The notes beneath the pieces are model-generated. The model worked only from the letters and a program-made list of their open reading frames with translations. It searched no databases and was not told the origin of the DNA. Source: Prorocentrum cordatum (lineage: Eukaryota; Sar; Dinophyceae; Prorocentrales; Prorocentraceae). Taken from it: a stretch of DNA of 64,000 nucleotides. Where the stretch lies: assembly GCA_963575745.1 (NCBI GenBank), contig CAUYUJ010001709.1, forward strand, positions 33,928 to 97,927. The letters run 5' to 3'. Positions 20,047 to 31,790 of this stretch are shown in pieces; position 1 is the first letter of the stretch; each line of letters opens with the position of its first letter. Both the position numbers and the translations under genes were made by a program.

Positions 20047-20690
20047 CGCAAAGGAACATTGACCATGGCGTCACAACTCGCCAGCACGGAGATAGCGGCC
20101 ACCAGGCCGAGTAGTTCTATTGTTCGTACAACTTGTATGCGTTGAGGATCGACGTCGGTGACGAGCTGCTTTGACTTGCCGACCCTGCTGCGCTCTGTGC
20201 TTCTGGGCAGGATACTATTCGCCAATATCCAATTCAATGTTTGTCTGTGCCCTCGGCGAGGCGCTCCATACTTTCTCTTGAGGTCCACGCCCGAGGTGTC
20301 CGCGTCGTCGCCCAGCATGACCGGGGTCACTCACATCTGGGCCGGGTTTGGCGCGGCTTTTCTTCTTCTCGGACATGGTGATCCGGCGCGCCAATTCTGT
20401 GAAGCCGCTTCCGCTTGGAGCACCTTGCGTTGTTCTTATTATACGTCTTGGTGTGTTCCACGATCGCGCTCAGGACGTCCTCGAACGTGAGCTTGGCATC
20501 GGATCCTGCGCAGGTTCGACTGGGAAGCGCAGCCCACAGCGTATTGACGGAATGATCTTCGCTTCATCCATTGCTGGAGCCGTTCGTGGCTTCGGTGCCC
20601 TCGAGGTGATTCGCGAACAGGTCAACGATCGCGGCCGTTTGTGCCTCCTGTAATCCCATCACCGCCGCTAGGTGTGGCAGCCTGATTCTG
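20047..20690 (-). pseudogene. Possible decayed coding region, unknown
   Basis: On the minus strand, protein-like stretches appear in successive frames: LPHLAAVMGLQEAQTAAIVD, then SDAKLTFEDVLSAIVEHTKT, then QTLNWILANSILPRS and VDPQRIQVVRTIELLGLV. Each is cut by stops or frame changes. The mixed composition differs from the repeat-derived frames around it. I cannot assign a family; a retroelement relic is one option. Confidence 0.28.
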
Positions 20691-20724
20691 AAAGAAGGCC
20701 AGCCGGACTACCTGCACCAGCTTT

Positions 20725-20911
20725 GTTGACGACGATCAATGGGGAGAAAGCTTGTTGCCAAATAATTTCCAGATCTCTAAAAAATGGTTCGAACATATCC
20801 GACACATTCAAAACCATGTTTAAAATATGCTTACAACATGATACTTACATGCTAAACACATTTTTCAGTCAATGGTAGGATTGTTAGGATGTCCATGGTC
20901 ATGGCATCCAC
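20725..20911 (+). mobile_element. AT-rich TIR element T5, copy 1
   Basis: Left GACGACGATCAATGGGGAGA; right GTCCATGGTCATGGCATCCA. The AT-rich interior includes CCAAATAATTTCCAGAT (shared with 32144) and repeated AACATG/CATGTT words. Its composition contrasts sharply with the GC-rich surroundings. Confidence 0.7.
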
Positions 20912-21062
20912 AGCACCAGCTTGGCCATCTCTTTCATGCTGACTGGTGTCGTCATCGTCGTGGTTGGACTCCTCTCAGTGTCTCCGACGAAGAGGCCGTA
21001 GGCTTGGCTGTGGCGAGGCTGTGGAAGGGGAGCCGCATGTTCCTCTTGTCTTTGGGCTTCTT

Positions 21063-21155
21063 GTCTTAAGTCCGGCGTGCCCCTCTACAGGAGGAAAATT
21101 CAAAAATAGGTTGAAACATAGTTTGGGGACCATGTTTCCCAACCAACCTGTGGTG
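21063..21155 (+). mobile_element. TIR element T4, left end only
   Basis: CTTAAGTCCGGCGTGCCCCT, then CTACAGGAGGAAAATTCAAA and TAGTTTGGGGACCATGTTTC match the left half of the 48996 copy. No right end follows. Confidence 0.55.
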
Positions 21156-21241
21156 TTTGGTCCTCGTTTTGAAAAGACGGTCTCCGCCTTCCTCTCCTCC
21201 TCTTCCCCCCCTCCTCCTTCCTCCCGTCACCCCCCTCACTT

Positions 21242-22320
21242 TGGCACACCCAGCACAGCGCTTCCTGGCCCCATAGGGCGCTCCACCGAAGGCCCCAGTG
21301 GGGGTGCCCGAATGCGCCCCCACGCCTAGTACGGCGTTTCGTGGCCCCCTGGCGAGCTCCACGGAAGGCCCCAGTGGGGGTGTCCGTATGCGCCCCTCCC
21401 ACACCCAGTACAGCGCTTCGCGGCCCCATAGGGAGCTCCACCGAAGGCCCCAGTGGGGGTGCCCTCATGCGTCCCGCACACCCAGTACAGCGCTTCGTGG
21501 CCCCATAGGGAGCTTTCGTGGCCCCATCGGGAGCTCCACCGAAGGCTCCAGTGGGGGTGCCCGCATGCAGCTGCGGTCCCCCACACCCAGTACAGCGCTT
21601 CGTGGACCCATAGGGAGCTCCACTGAAGGGCCCCAGTGGGGGTGTCCGCATACGCCCCCCACATCCAGTACAGCGTTTCGTGACGCCACAGGGAGTTCCA
21701 CCGAAGACCCCAGTGGGGGTGCCCGCATGTGTCTGCCACACCCAATACAGCGCTTCGTGGCCCCATATGGAGCTCCACCGAAGGCCCCAATGGGGGTGTC
21801 CGCATGCGTCCCCCACACCGAGCACAGCGTTTCGTGGCCCCATCGGGGGCTCCACCGAAGGCCCCTGTGTGGGTGCCCCCATGCGTCAGCCACCCCCCAG
21901 TACAGCACTCCGTGGCCCAATAGGGAGCTCCACCGAAGGCCCCAGTGGGGGGGTGCCCGCACGTGCCCGCCACACCCAATACAGCGCTTCGTGGCCCCAT
22001 ATGGAGCTTCACCGAAGGCCCCAGTGGGGGTGCCCGCATGCGCCTCCCACACCCAGGGTGGCCTCATAGGGAGCTCCACATAAGGCCTCAGTGGCGCAGC
22101 CCGCATGTGTCTCCCCCACCCAGTACAGCGTCTCGTGGCCCCATAGGGGGCTCCACCGAAGGTCCCAGCGGCGCAGCCTGCATGGGGTTCCCCCGCCCAG
22201 TACAGCGCTTCGTGGCCCCGTAGGGGGCTCCATCGAAGGTTCCAGTGGCGCAGTCCGCATGCGTCTCCCCCACCCAGTACAGCGTTTCGTGGCCCTACAA
22301 GGGAGTTCCACCGAAGACGA
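21242..22320 (-). repeat. ~77-bp minisatellite array B, about 14 copies
   Basis: On + the unit carries CGCTTCGTGGCCCCATAGGG, AGCTCCACCGAAGGCCCCAG, TGGGGGTGCCCGCATGCG and CCACACCCAGTACAG. Cores recur about every 70-80 bp from 21262 to 22284. Its complement shares the ~43-bp core of array A (3060-4135), so it lies in reverse orientation to A with a different spacer. Confidence 0.9.
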
Positions 22321-22539
22321 TGACTACAACTGCGGTGCTCACAACTGCATCGGAGGTGAGGGGGTGAGATCGAAGTGGAACGGAGAGCCCCCCTACAGGG
22401 AAATCGATTTCGGTTTCGTGTTCGTGCGTGCCGTGCGGGCGAGGCGAAGCTGCGTGGGCGGGCGAGAGGAAAGTCTCCTGTGGCTGAGGCGCGGCCGGAC
22501 CAAATGATTCTCGGCCGGGCGGCCGGTGGCGCGCGGTGT

Positions 22540-22680
22540 CCCGCCGGTGTCCCGCGAAATCCGTGTGGCTGAGGCGCGGCCGGACCAAATGATTCCCTTC
22601 CGGGCGGCCGGTGGCCCGCGGTGTCCCGCCGGTGTCCCGCGGTGTCCCGCGGTGTCCCGCGGTGCCCCGCGGTGTCCCGC
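22540..22680 (+). repeat. GGTGTCCCGC minisatellite
   Basis: About eight units of CGGTGTCCCGC (10-11 bp) around 22545-22552 and 22617-22680. A larger unit also repeats (GTGGCTGAGGCGCGGCCGGA at about 22481 and 22564). Confidence 0.75.
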
Positions 22681-22931
22681 GATGATGCTGCTGCTGATGA
22701 TGATGATGACGATGATGATGGTGACGCTGATGGTGTCTCGGTGATGAGGATGATGATGATCATGATGATCATGCTGATTATGTTGATGATCATGATGATG
22801 ACGATGATGGTGTCCCGATGATGATAAGTATGATGATGTTGATGTTGATGATGCTGATTATGACTGTGTCCCGATGATGATGATGATGTCGATGATGAGG
22901 ATGAGATGATGATGATGATGGTGTCCCGATG

Positions 22932-22963
<32 letters not shown>

Positions 22964-23357
22964 GTTGATGATGATGGCGTCCCGATGGTGATGATAATGA
23001 TTGTGATGATGATGACGATGATGATGTTGATGATGCTGATGTTGGTAATGATGATGATGATGGTGCCCAGATGATGACGATGATGATGCTGATGATGTTG
23101 ATGATGCTGATGATGATGTCGATGATGAGGATGAGATGATGATGATGGTGTCCCGATGCTGATGATGATGATGATGACGATGATGATGATGATGATAACG
23201 ATGGTGATCATGATGGTGTCCCGATGATGATGCTGCTGCTGATGATGATGACGATGACTGTGTCCCGATGTTGCTGATGATGATGATGATGCTGATGATG
23301 ATGATTTTGATGATGGTGATGATGATGATGATGGTGGTGTCCCGATGATGATGATGC

Positions 23358-23395
<38 letters not shown>

Positions 23396-23480
23396 TTGGT
23401 GTTGATGATGAGGACGGTGTCCCGATTCTGATGATGTTGGTGATGATGATGTTGATGTTGATGTTGTTGTTGATGATGAT
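22681..23480 (+). repeat. (ATG)n satellite punctuated by GGTGTCCCGATG
   Basis: About 800 bp of GATGATGATG with recurrent TGTCCCGATG insertions, a higher-order pattern grown from the preceding GGTGTCCCGC units. Confidence 0.9.
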
Positions 23481-23497
23481 GATGATGACGTTGATTG

Positions 23498-23702
23498 TGA
23501 GAGCGGTTGTGATATCGATAGTGAGATCGATAGTGAGACCGAATGTGATATCGATTGTGAGATCGATTGTGAGATCGATAGTCAGATCAATTGTGAGATA
23601 GATCGAGTGAGATCGATTGTGAGATCGATCGAGGGCGATCGATCGAGCGAGACCGATACTGATATCGATAGTGAGATCGATAGTGAGACCGATCGAGTGA
23701 GA
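23498..23702 (+). repeat. 12-bp GAGATCGATTGT minisatellite
   Basis: Units such as GAGATCGATTGT, GAGATCGATAGT and GAGACCGA(T/A)TGT repeat about 16 times with drift. Confidence 0.85.
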
Positions 23703-23839
23703 CGTTGGTTCCTCCCCCTCCCCGAACCTCCTTATCACCCGAAGGGTGGTCGTATAGGTATGGTTGTATCCTTCGCCAGGCTAAGTTGAATAGTTGTTGA
23801 TCATGTGGGTGCTTGACTGGCAATGTCTTGTTGTTTCCT

Positions 23840-23879
23840 CCAAAAATCAGCCTGTAGGGGGGCATGCCCGACCTAAGTA
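23840..23879 (+). mobile_element. TIR element T4, right end only
   Basis: CCAAAAATCAGCCTGTAGGG and GGGCATGCCCGACCTAA match right ends at 5680 and 49120. Confidence 0.5.
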
Positions 23880-26330
23880 TTGTCCTTCTTGCCCTTGTGT
23901 TTCGTGCAGGTGTCGGACACCTTCTGGACGGTTCGCTCGGCGGCGGTAGCCGCAGCAGCCATCAAGGACATATTAGGTGTTTCGTTGGATTGGCTGCTCT
24001 TCAGCCTCGTTTCACCCGACGCTCAGTGCAGCCATGTGTTACATGCCCCCTGCAGCGCCGTAGGGCTGGACTTAGCGGCCCTTGTCATGCTTCCAGTTCC
24101 CATTGAAACACATTTTCACCAGGGTCTTGGTGCCCGTCAGGTGCTCGAAGCGCTGGCAAGGCGCGTTGGACGCCGTAAGCTTGGACAGCCATCGGAGCGG
24201 CAGACAGCTACAAAGAGATAGCGTTTGGGCCCGAGTGCTTGAAACCGTCGAGCCGAGTTTCGTGCATGGCACTGTTGATGGTCCCATTCCTGATCAACAA
24301 GTTGATGTACCGAGGGAGCCGTTTGCCACAGGGGGCCCCCAGTGGAGCAAACATTCCACTTACAGCCAATGGGACAATGTTCCAGAACACGAGATGCTGC
24401 TAAGCGATCTCAGTGGGAGTACAACATATACGTGATGCGAATTCGAGTACGTACTGAGTACGTAGTGCGAATTCGAGTAAATACGTGCTCACGCAGTGGT
24501 CATTCGACTAGCTACAACAGATTACCAACGTTTGATCATGAATGAATGTAGTGGTATGTCTTCGTAGAATACCCCAGCAAATCTAGTAGCATCATCTCTG
24601 AGGCCAATCCCTGACGACATAATTCGGCGATGGTGTCGACGGAAGCTGTTCTCGCACGTTTGGAGCAGCCCCCGTTGATCGCATTCATCCCCAGGATGCG
24701 TTCCTGTAGTACTATCCGAAGGATACGTGAGGGTACCGGGGGATTCCAGGAACGCTGGACATTTGGTTGAGCATGGTTTGTCTGATTCTCCTATCGCGTT
24801 TTTCTCTGAACAAAGAAATGCTATACGAGGTAACTCTTCCCTCTGGTCTGATTTCTGCTTGTAGACACTGCATGTGTAGACCCTGGGCTTCGATCATTCG
24901 GCCGCAAGCAGGACGGGGAATGGAGGAGGCAGAAATTCAAGAAATCACCAACGTGCAAGAAGCCCTCGGCGACCTTGTCCGTTTGAAAGCCTGGGACCTG
25001 GAAGCCGACCTGACGTGCCATACCTGGGTCCGGATATATTTCGCGAATTATGGGAGTATTTTCCCTGTGCTGCTAGTTACGATGGGCTTCCGCCCATCGG
25101 CCATTCATACGTACGTTTGCACATTTTGTTCCCATCCGAGATCGCATTGCGCATACAATCCGCAATGTGTTACGAACGTTTTTGTGTGTGGAATCGTCAT
25201 AATGTTTCGCATGCTCGTTTCTTCTGGCCAAGATGCCCGTAGAGTTTGCAACCACGGCGGGTTGCAATACCCAATTGCTTGAAACGAGTGGACGGACACG
25301 TTTAAGTATATTGACCCATATTATGTGTACCCGCGTCTTTTAAGAATTGGCTCGCGACTCAGTTGGCCCAGGATGCCAAGTCTTTAGGATTCCACATGTT
25401 GAAAAATTTGTCGACGCAACTTACACAAGGTCGTAACGTCGTAATCTCAGCATGTGACAGCCCACGATATTTGCCAATGTGCTCGGCCCCATCAAGTCCA
25501 CTAGCTATCTCCAGAAAGCCGTGCCGCCCACCGCAATGCACGCGCACATTCCCGAACGAAAATTGCCGCGCCGTTCTAATAGTTGATTCGATCTCTCTGT
25601 TGTGCGCATGGTACGATGGCACAAGACATGGCCCGATTCCCTGTCAACGCACCATCCCTTGGCAATAAGCTTTGAGGATGTCTTCGGCCGTCGTTCGCGT
25701 TAGGTTCCGGACCTTTTCTGCGATGGTTTGCGCAAGCAGTTTGAAGTGATGTTTTGAACAAGTTTTTCGGTGGTGCGGGAGCGGTGGTATTGTGGCACTG
25801 TTTCGGAGGATCTGTAGCCATGGCAACCTGTCGGTCAGGATTTGTGTCCACCTGATTGACATGCGTTCGCGGCAACTGCGCACGTGTAGAGGTAATTGAC
25901 AAGTGGGTCTTCCCTGCCAGGCCCGGGGTTCTGTGGCACGTGGAAACAAATTCGGAAACGGGAGTAGGCAGAACGGGCAGGAACAAAGATGCAATTATCA
26001 TGGGACCCGAGACCGACCTGTTCCAGAACATATCGAGTGTTACGTTTCTTTTCGGACACACCCAGTGCGAGTTATCCTACGCCACGTCGTACCATAGCTA
26101 GCGTGTGCAAAGTGGATCTTGCAAGCGTAGTATTGCGGACGGCTTCCATATGTTGCGTGATGTAGTCGTTACCCTTCATATGATGAGCCTGACGCATGTG
26201 CAAATGTACGAGGGTATGCTTCACACATCCTGCATGGGCCTCTTGTTTTCTCTGCACAAGCCCCGCGCGGGAGAGCAATACACATTTCCCTATCTTCCCT
26301 CTGCTCCTCACCTCGTTTCACACTCACCAT
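23880..26330. other. Unassigned, lower-GC unique sequence
   Basis: About 2.4 kb almost free of microsatellites and of balanced base composition, unlike the rest. Short frames occur on both strands (for example 24767-25282 + and 25576-26061 -), but none reads as a recognisable protein. I found no rRNA or tRNA pattern. A decayed element or intergenic DNA is possible. Confidence 0.35.
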
Positions 26331-26332
26331 CC

Positions 26333-26515
26333 CATCAGCATCACACCGCCATCATCACCATCATCACCATCATCAGCAGCATGATCAATATCGTTATCAT
26401 TACCACCATCATCACCATCACGTCATGACCATCGGCCACCATCCTCAGGATCAGCATCATCACTCACTCACTCACTCACCTACGCTCATCACCCACTCAC
26501 TCATCACCATGGCCG
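26333..26515 (+). repeat. (CAT)n and (CACT)n microsatellites
   Basis: ATCACCATCATC runs to about 26425, then CACTCACTCACT near 26460-26480. Confidence 0.85.
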
Positions 26516-26816
26516 ATGATCGTCACAGTCGTCTTAATCATAAGCTGTATCGCCAACATCGTCATCATCAAACTTATCACAGATACAGCCGCACTGACAC
26601 ACATTCAAACACACACACACTAATCTTGAGGAAGCCTCAGGCGGGAGACTCCTCCCTATGGGGCCCGAACTTCATGTTGGCAATCCGAGCGGTTCATTGG
26701 CCTATTGCAGCAGGCAAAACACTTGAGCGTTCCAAACGCGCGAATCGTGAGGATGTCTCGAGCGGGGGCCTCGTCTGCCCCGCCCTCTCCCCCCCATCAC
26801 GCCCTCCACCGCAACA

Positions 26817-26999
26817 TACTCCAGATTTCGTAATAAAGGGAGGGGGGTCTCATTTCGGGGAGGGTCTCTGCCAGGCTATCTTGGAGGGCCTGGGGGGGTC
26901 TGGGGACGATGTTTTGGAGGGTTCTCCCACGGGGGGGGTCTGAAATGGCTTGTCTTGGAGGGTCCAGACCCCCTCCCTTTTATTACGAAATCTGGAGTA
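26817..26999 (+). mobile_element. MITE T1, copy 3 (forward)
   Basis: 183 bp, the same length and orientation as the 12581 copy and nearly identical to it. TA flanks, perfect terminal inverted repeats. Confidence 0.9.
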
Positions 27000-27456
27000 C
27001 GTGACCTGCAGCCGCATTCAACATGACTTAGGGAGCGGTCCCTGGATTTTGGATGCGAGGTTTCCCGGGGGACAATCTGTTCGCGCTCGAGCGTCTTCAC
27101 CATTGTCGTCGCTTGCTCTTAAGGAAGCGACGCATTCGCCCTTGCAATTCGGATGTAGTTCGTGGCCCATTTGTGGCGCCGAAGTGCACGATAGTCCAAC
27201 CATGCGTGTTTTCCCCGATACATGTCCCAAACAGATACCCACGCCAGTACAAGGGGCGAGGTTTGTCTGTGCGGCCAATATACGAGATGCCTGTATCACA
27301 CTGGGTATGGGGCCACACGACGTTGATAACGAACGCCTCGAGATTCGGCATGTGCCGTGTCATGCTGAAGACGATCGGGAGACATAAGAAGTTCCAGGGG
27401 GCTGTTCCGCGCCATACGAGATATCGTGAGATGTCAGCCTGGTTCCCCGATCTCTG
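27000..27456. other. Unassigned; weak minus-strand frame 27097-27363
   Basis: The minus frame 27363-27097 (89 codons) has mixed composition, for example CDTGISYIGRTDKPRPLYWR and CIGENTHGWTIVHFGATNGP. I recognise no family and cannot tell it from chance. Confidence 0.25.
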
Positions 27457-27653
27457 CTGCGAGCGAGGGGGGGAATAAGTGACAAGGAGAAGGCCTTCTC
27501 AGAATGCGGCGGGACTTCTCAGAAGGCCCCGCTTCTTCTGAGAAGTGTCCTGCGTCTTCGGGAAAGGCTTAGAACACTTCTCAGAAGGCCGGGGGACTTC
27601 CGAGCCTTCTGAGAAGGCCCGCACCTTCTCCCTTCCCTCCCAGGCTCGCCGCC
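27457..27653 (+). mobile_element. TIR element T3, copy 2
   Basis: GCGAGCGAGGGGGGGAATAA, then AAGGAGAAGGCCTTCTCAGA; right end GAAGGCCCGCACCTTCTCCC and CCAGGCTCGCCG. Closest to the 32644 copy. Confidence 0.7.
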
Positions 27654-27788
27654 GACTATCCGCGGTAGGCTGCCTCGTGGTGGCTTCAGACAGGGGGGTA
27701 TCGACTTCGCAATGGCAAGCAGTCTCCTGCACGGCAGGCGCGCCGCACTCGCGACGCAGCGCAAAATTGTGGCAGGCCGCGCGTGCAC

Positions 27789-27963
27789 GGTGGAGACCCA
27801 TGCCAAGCAGCACCCAGCTTTCCTTCAGGGTGCACTGGACTTCTTGGGTTTCGATGGTTTCGCGATGGAAAACGTGACGTTCCCACACCAAAAGTCAATG
27901 GACGTCCTGGGGTCTCAGGGTTAGGTTTCCTGTCGAAGGTTTCTTCTGGCCAGGCCCGCACTG
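27789..27963 (+). mobile_element. TIR element T8, copy 2
   Basis: GGTGGAGACCCATGCCAAGC, then TTCTTGGGTTTCGATGGTTT, then ACGTGACGTTCCCACACCAA and GACGTCCTGGGGTCTCAGGG. The right end GGCCAGGCCCGCACTG is an inverted match to CAGTGGAGGCCC. Confidence 0.6.
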
Positions 27964-28870
27964 TACGGCTTGCGGCGGCGCGCAGCATCGTATTTGAACC
28001 AACGCCGCGCCGCATCCTTGACCAGATTGGTTACTTGTTCCGTGTGGGCCCCTCCTCCCCCCGCGCGGCCGCCCTCGTCTTCTTTCCTTCCTCTTGCACG
28101 CCGGACAATTCGCATTTTGGTTGCCCCGATTAGCCACATGCTGGAGCGGACTGCCTCTGCCTCGCCGCCGACGGGAAAAGGTTCTGAGTGGGTATGGTAA
28201 GACCACTCTCCCAGAGGGGGCCAAGTGGGCACTTCGAAGCTCCTGTTCTGTACCCGGTGGCAAAGCGGGGGCCCCTGATTAGCTTGATCTAGCTTGCTTT
28301 CCTCCTCACCTTCATCCGTCATCCGTCCTCGTCGTCCGTCCTTCCATCCGTCCCATTGCATCATCCGTCATCCCACATCACATCAACATCAACATCAGCT
28401 CCTGCCCTTGATCAGTGTCCTGGTACGCCTCCCCGCCTCCTCCCCCTCGGCCTCCACAGGCGCGAGCGGTGGCCGGCGCCGGCGCGCCTGCTCCATGGCG
28501 CGCGAGCGCTGGCGAACTGCGCGTGCACAGCCTCGTTGGCAGAATGAAGAGGGCTCGGCCGAACCAGAGAGGAGCGGGGGGATCAGGGGCAACGTCAGGG
28601 GGGGATAGGCTCAGGGGGGACGCATCGACCCCCAATCGCCCACTGAGCGCCGATAGTGGCTTGGTAGCCCACACCACCTAGGACCGTGCGGTCTCGCTGT
28701 CGGGAGCCCATCGCCGATCTATCGGCGATGCAGCGCCGATTCGAGGTCGATGTTTCCCTCCCGAAGCCGGTCCCCCCCACCGTCGCCTCTCAGCGGGGGG
28801 GGGGGGGCGCGTCGCGACGGAAGACGACGGCGGGGGCAACGGGCAACGGAGGAGAGCGAGTCGGGGCGAA
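27964..28870. other. No gene recognised
   Basis: Mixed sequence with CATCCGTC-like short repeats near 28310-28370 and G/C homopolymers towards 28800. Confidence 0.35.
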
Positions 28871-28893
28871 GGGGGGGGGGGGGGGGGGGGGGG
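28871..28893 (+). repeat. Poly-G tract (23 bp)
   Basis: Uninterrupted run of 23 G. A likely point of length error. Confidence 0.9.
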
Positions 28894-29419
28894 ATAGGAT
28901 GGGGGAGGGAGTGATGGTGCGGTTGGCAGGGCTTGGAGGTGGGGGGGACGAGGGGACGGGTATGGAGGCGAAGGATGTTTTTTTGTTTGATCGAGACATC
29001 GGAGAAGCATGAGTACTCGAATTATGTACTTACTCCGTCTCTGCCATAGCTCAACAGGCTAAACATAGCGAAGGAGGGGGTGAGGGATGAGCCGGGGGTG
29101 AGGGTGGTCGGGTAGAGGGGCCGAGTTGGGGGATGGGGCAGGTGGGACAGGGGCGCTTGCATGCGGAGATGCGACACTGGGGCAGGGCGCGGGGATGACG
29201 AGTGAAAAGTGGGTGCATGGGGGAGGAGGAGTAGGGGCGGGGGAGCGTCGGAGAGGGGGGCCATTCTTTGTTTCTCCCGACATGTCGACCTGGTCTTTTC
29301 TCGAATACGCTTGCTGCGAACCACATACAGCTGCCCACTGTCTTTAGAAATCGCATGTGGTCTCTATGCTTTCTCTCAGCCATTGTGGGAAAACCATTGG
29401 GGAAACATTTCCAAGAGAG
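28894..29419. other. No gene recognised
   Basis: G-rich sequence without a recognisable feature. Confidence 0.35.
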
Positions 29420-29575
29420 GGAGGAGGAGGAGGAGGAGGAGGAGGATGAGGAGGAGGAGGAGGAGGAGGAGGAGGAGAAGGAGGAAGAGGAGGAGGAGTG
29501 GGAGGAGGAGGAAGAAGAGGAGGAGGAGGAGGAGGAGGAGGGAGAGGGGGATGGGGATGGGAAGGAAGAGGGGGA
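29420..29575 (+). repeat. (GGA)n microsatellite
   Basis: GGA array with AAG and GAT variants. Confidence 0.95.
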
Positions 29576-29815
29576 GGGGGAGGGGCAAGCTAGGTGCGCT
29601 CGCGTCATATCTGACATCCTACCCCTCCCTCCCATCCCTTACCATGGCGCAGATCCCCTCTCTACTCGCACAGTCGGATGTCGAGCAGGGCAATGATCCC
29701 GAAAGGGTACGCGATGCATTGTAGAGCACGGCATGGCATGGCGTAGAAGAGCACCGCGAAGCGTAGTATCAACCTAGCATTGCATTGCATGCCGTGGCAT
29801 GGCACGGGAAATGAC

Positions 29816-29915
29816 GCCAGCGCTGCAGCGGGAACACGAGTCGAAACGAGCGGAAGCGCGGAAATGAGGCCAGCGCTGCAGCGGGAGCACGATTCGGAAC
29901 GAGCGGAAGCACGCC
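29816..29915 (+). repeat. Two-copy ~57-bp tandem duplication
   Basis: CCAGCGCTGCAGCGGGA, then CACGA-TCG and AACGAGCGGAAGC, occurs twice (starts about 29817 and 29873). Confidence 0.7.
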
Positions 29916-30117
29916 GGAATCGGCCCGGGAGGCTTCCCGGCCGCCAGAAGCAGAAATTCAGAATTTTCACAAGAAAAATGTGTATTGGAATGGCCTCTTT
30001 TCGGCGCCGCCTCGGAACTCGATTTTCCGGCGCCGGTCGGAACCGGCTCCGGACCCGGCCCGGGCGCCGGCCCGGGCGCCGGCTCGGGCGTCCGGCCCGG
30101 GCGCCGGTGCAGGGGGA

Positions 30118-30715
30118 TGGGAGGAGGAGGAGGAGGAGGAGGAGGAGGAGGAGGAGGAGGAGGAGGGGAGGAGGGATGAGGAAGAGGAGGTCGAGGAGGA
30201 GGAGAAGGAGGAGGAGGAGGAAGGAGGAGGGGGAGGAGGAGGAGAGGAGAGGAGGAGGAGCTGGAGGAGGAGGAGGAGGAGCTTGGAGGAGGAGGAGAGG
30301 AGGAGGAGGAGAGGAGGAGGGAGAGGAGTCGAGGAGGAGGAGGAGGAGGAGGAGGAGGAGGAGGAGGAGGAGGAGAGGAAGAGGAGGAGGAGGACGCGGA
30401 GGAGGAGGAGGAGAGGAGGAGGAGGACCGAGGAGAGGAGGAGGAGGGAGGGAGGAGGAGGAGGAGGGAGAAGGGGGAGGAGGAGGAAGGAGGAGAAGAGG
30501 AGGAGGAGGAGGAGGTGGGAGAGGAGGAGAGGAAGTGGGAGAGTGGAGGGGGAGGGAGAGAGAGGAGGAGGAGGAGGAGGAGGAGGAGAGGGAGGAGGAG
30601 AAGGAGGAACAGGAGAAGGAGGGGAGAGGAGGAGGAGGAGAGGGAGGAGGAGGAGGAGGAGGAGGAGGAGGAGGAGGAAGAGGTGGTGGAGGAGGAGGAG
30701 GAGGAGGAGGAGGCC
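30118..30715 (+). repeat. (GGA)n satellite, ~600 bp
   Basis: Longest uninterrupted purine tract in the window: almost no pyrimidine on + apart from scattered C and T. Frames of 250-360 codons over it on both strands are artefacts. Confidence 0.97.
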
Positions 30716-31279
30716 TTCTCGGGGCCCCCTTGGTTCATAGTGGGGTCGTCTGACTTCTGGAAAAGCACAACGATTCACTGGGGACGCCTTGCCAGAAGCC
30801 CCGAGCATCCCCGTCCTTTGGGCCTCTGGGACCCCCCAGAGAGTTGTTAGGATACAGTGCAGTGAATGCGACAGGATCTGAGGACACCCTCACTCAATGC
30901 GCACGGCCAGGTGGCGGAACTTCCCTGGGCTCATTTGTAACGTGTTTGATTGGTGGCATTCGTAGTCGATCTTCCATGCGATCATGCTGATTTGCTCCAA
31001 GCGGCGAGGAGGAGGAGGAGGACGAGGACGATTCTTGTGGCACTGCCCGTCTCACTGTCATGCATCCGTGTTTCCGTGTTCGCCGCAGCCCGTTCCAGGC
31101 GTTGAGGAGGACGAGGAGGCGGAAGAGGACGACGAGGCCATCGTCTTCGGGAGCTTCGGACTCTCGACGGTGCCACGCGAGGCGGGCGAAGCTAAGTCTT
31201 CTGCCCCCTTGCAGGACCGCCGCGGAGTGCCACGCGAACGCTGCTGCCTCGCTGCATGGAGAGGTTTATGGAAAGAGAA
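30716..31279. other. No gene recognised; short GGA and acidic patch
   Basis: A frame near 31100-31260 reads an acidic stretch then FGSFGLSTVPREAGEAKSSA before entering the next GGA array. No family recognised. Confidence 0.3.
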
Positions 31280-31338
31280 GCTGAGGGAGGAGGAGGAGGA
31301 GGAGGAGGAGGAGGAGGAGGAGGAGGAGGAGGAGGAGG
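31280..31338 (+). repeat. (GGA)n microsatellite
   Basis: Perfect GGA run, followed at 31352-31402 by GTCGGC/GTC repeats. Confidence 0.95.
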
Positions 31339-31451
31339 ACAATACAGTCATACGTCGTCGGCGTCGGCGTCGGCGTCGGCGGCGTCGGCGTCGTCGTCGT
31401 CCCCCTCATCCCATCTGGGGGTGGCCAGTGCACCCTCGACCCAGGATCAAT

Positions 31452-31487
31452 ATGTGTATATATACAGATAGATATATATATATATAT

Positions 31488-31530
<43 letters not shown>

Positions 31531-31545
31531 TATAGATATAGCAGA
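31452..31545 (+). repeat. (TA)n and (GATA)n microsatellite
   Basis: TATATATA followed by GATAGATAGATA units. Confidence 0.95.
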
Positions 31546-31757
31546 AAATATATTGCGCCACATAGATTGCACAACATGGATTGCGCAACCTCGATGGCAC
31601 CACGTACATTCCACAACACAGCTTGCCAGAAGCACACTGCTTGGGGTCCACGCTGGCTGACATGTCGTTGTGCACGTGCGTGTGTTCTCTCCGTTCGGCC
31701 CCCCTCCTTTCCGTTGCCGACCTTCCCCTCTGGGGGGACGAGGAGGCCATGACCGAC

Positions 31758-31790
31758 AACGACGACGACGACGACGACGACGACGACCAC
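31758..31790 (+). repeat. (GAC)n microsatellite
   Basis: ACGACGACGACG run, giving Asp-rich frames. Confidence 0.9.

Noticed and set aside
21242-22320. Repetitive Cys/Gly-rich protein on the minus strand (GATKRCTGCGG repeats)
   Set aside because: Unit length (~77 bp) is not a codon multiple, so frames switch between units; fits a minisatellite.
29662-30850. Frames of 250-370 codons over 30118-30715
   Set aside because: Pure GGA/TCC satellite; no non-repeat protein content.
31452-31545. TATA-box promoter
   Set aside because: It is a TA/GATA microsatellite; dinoflagellate promoters are not known for such boxes and no gene follows.
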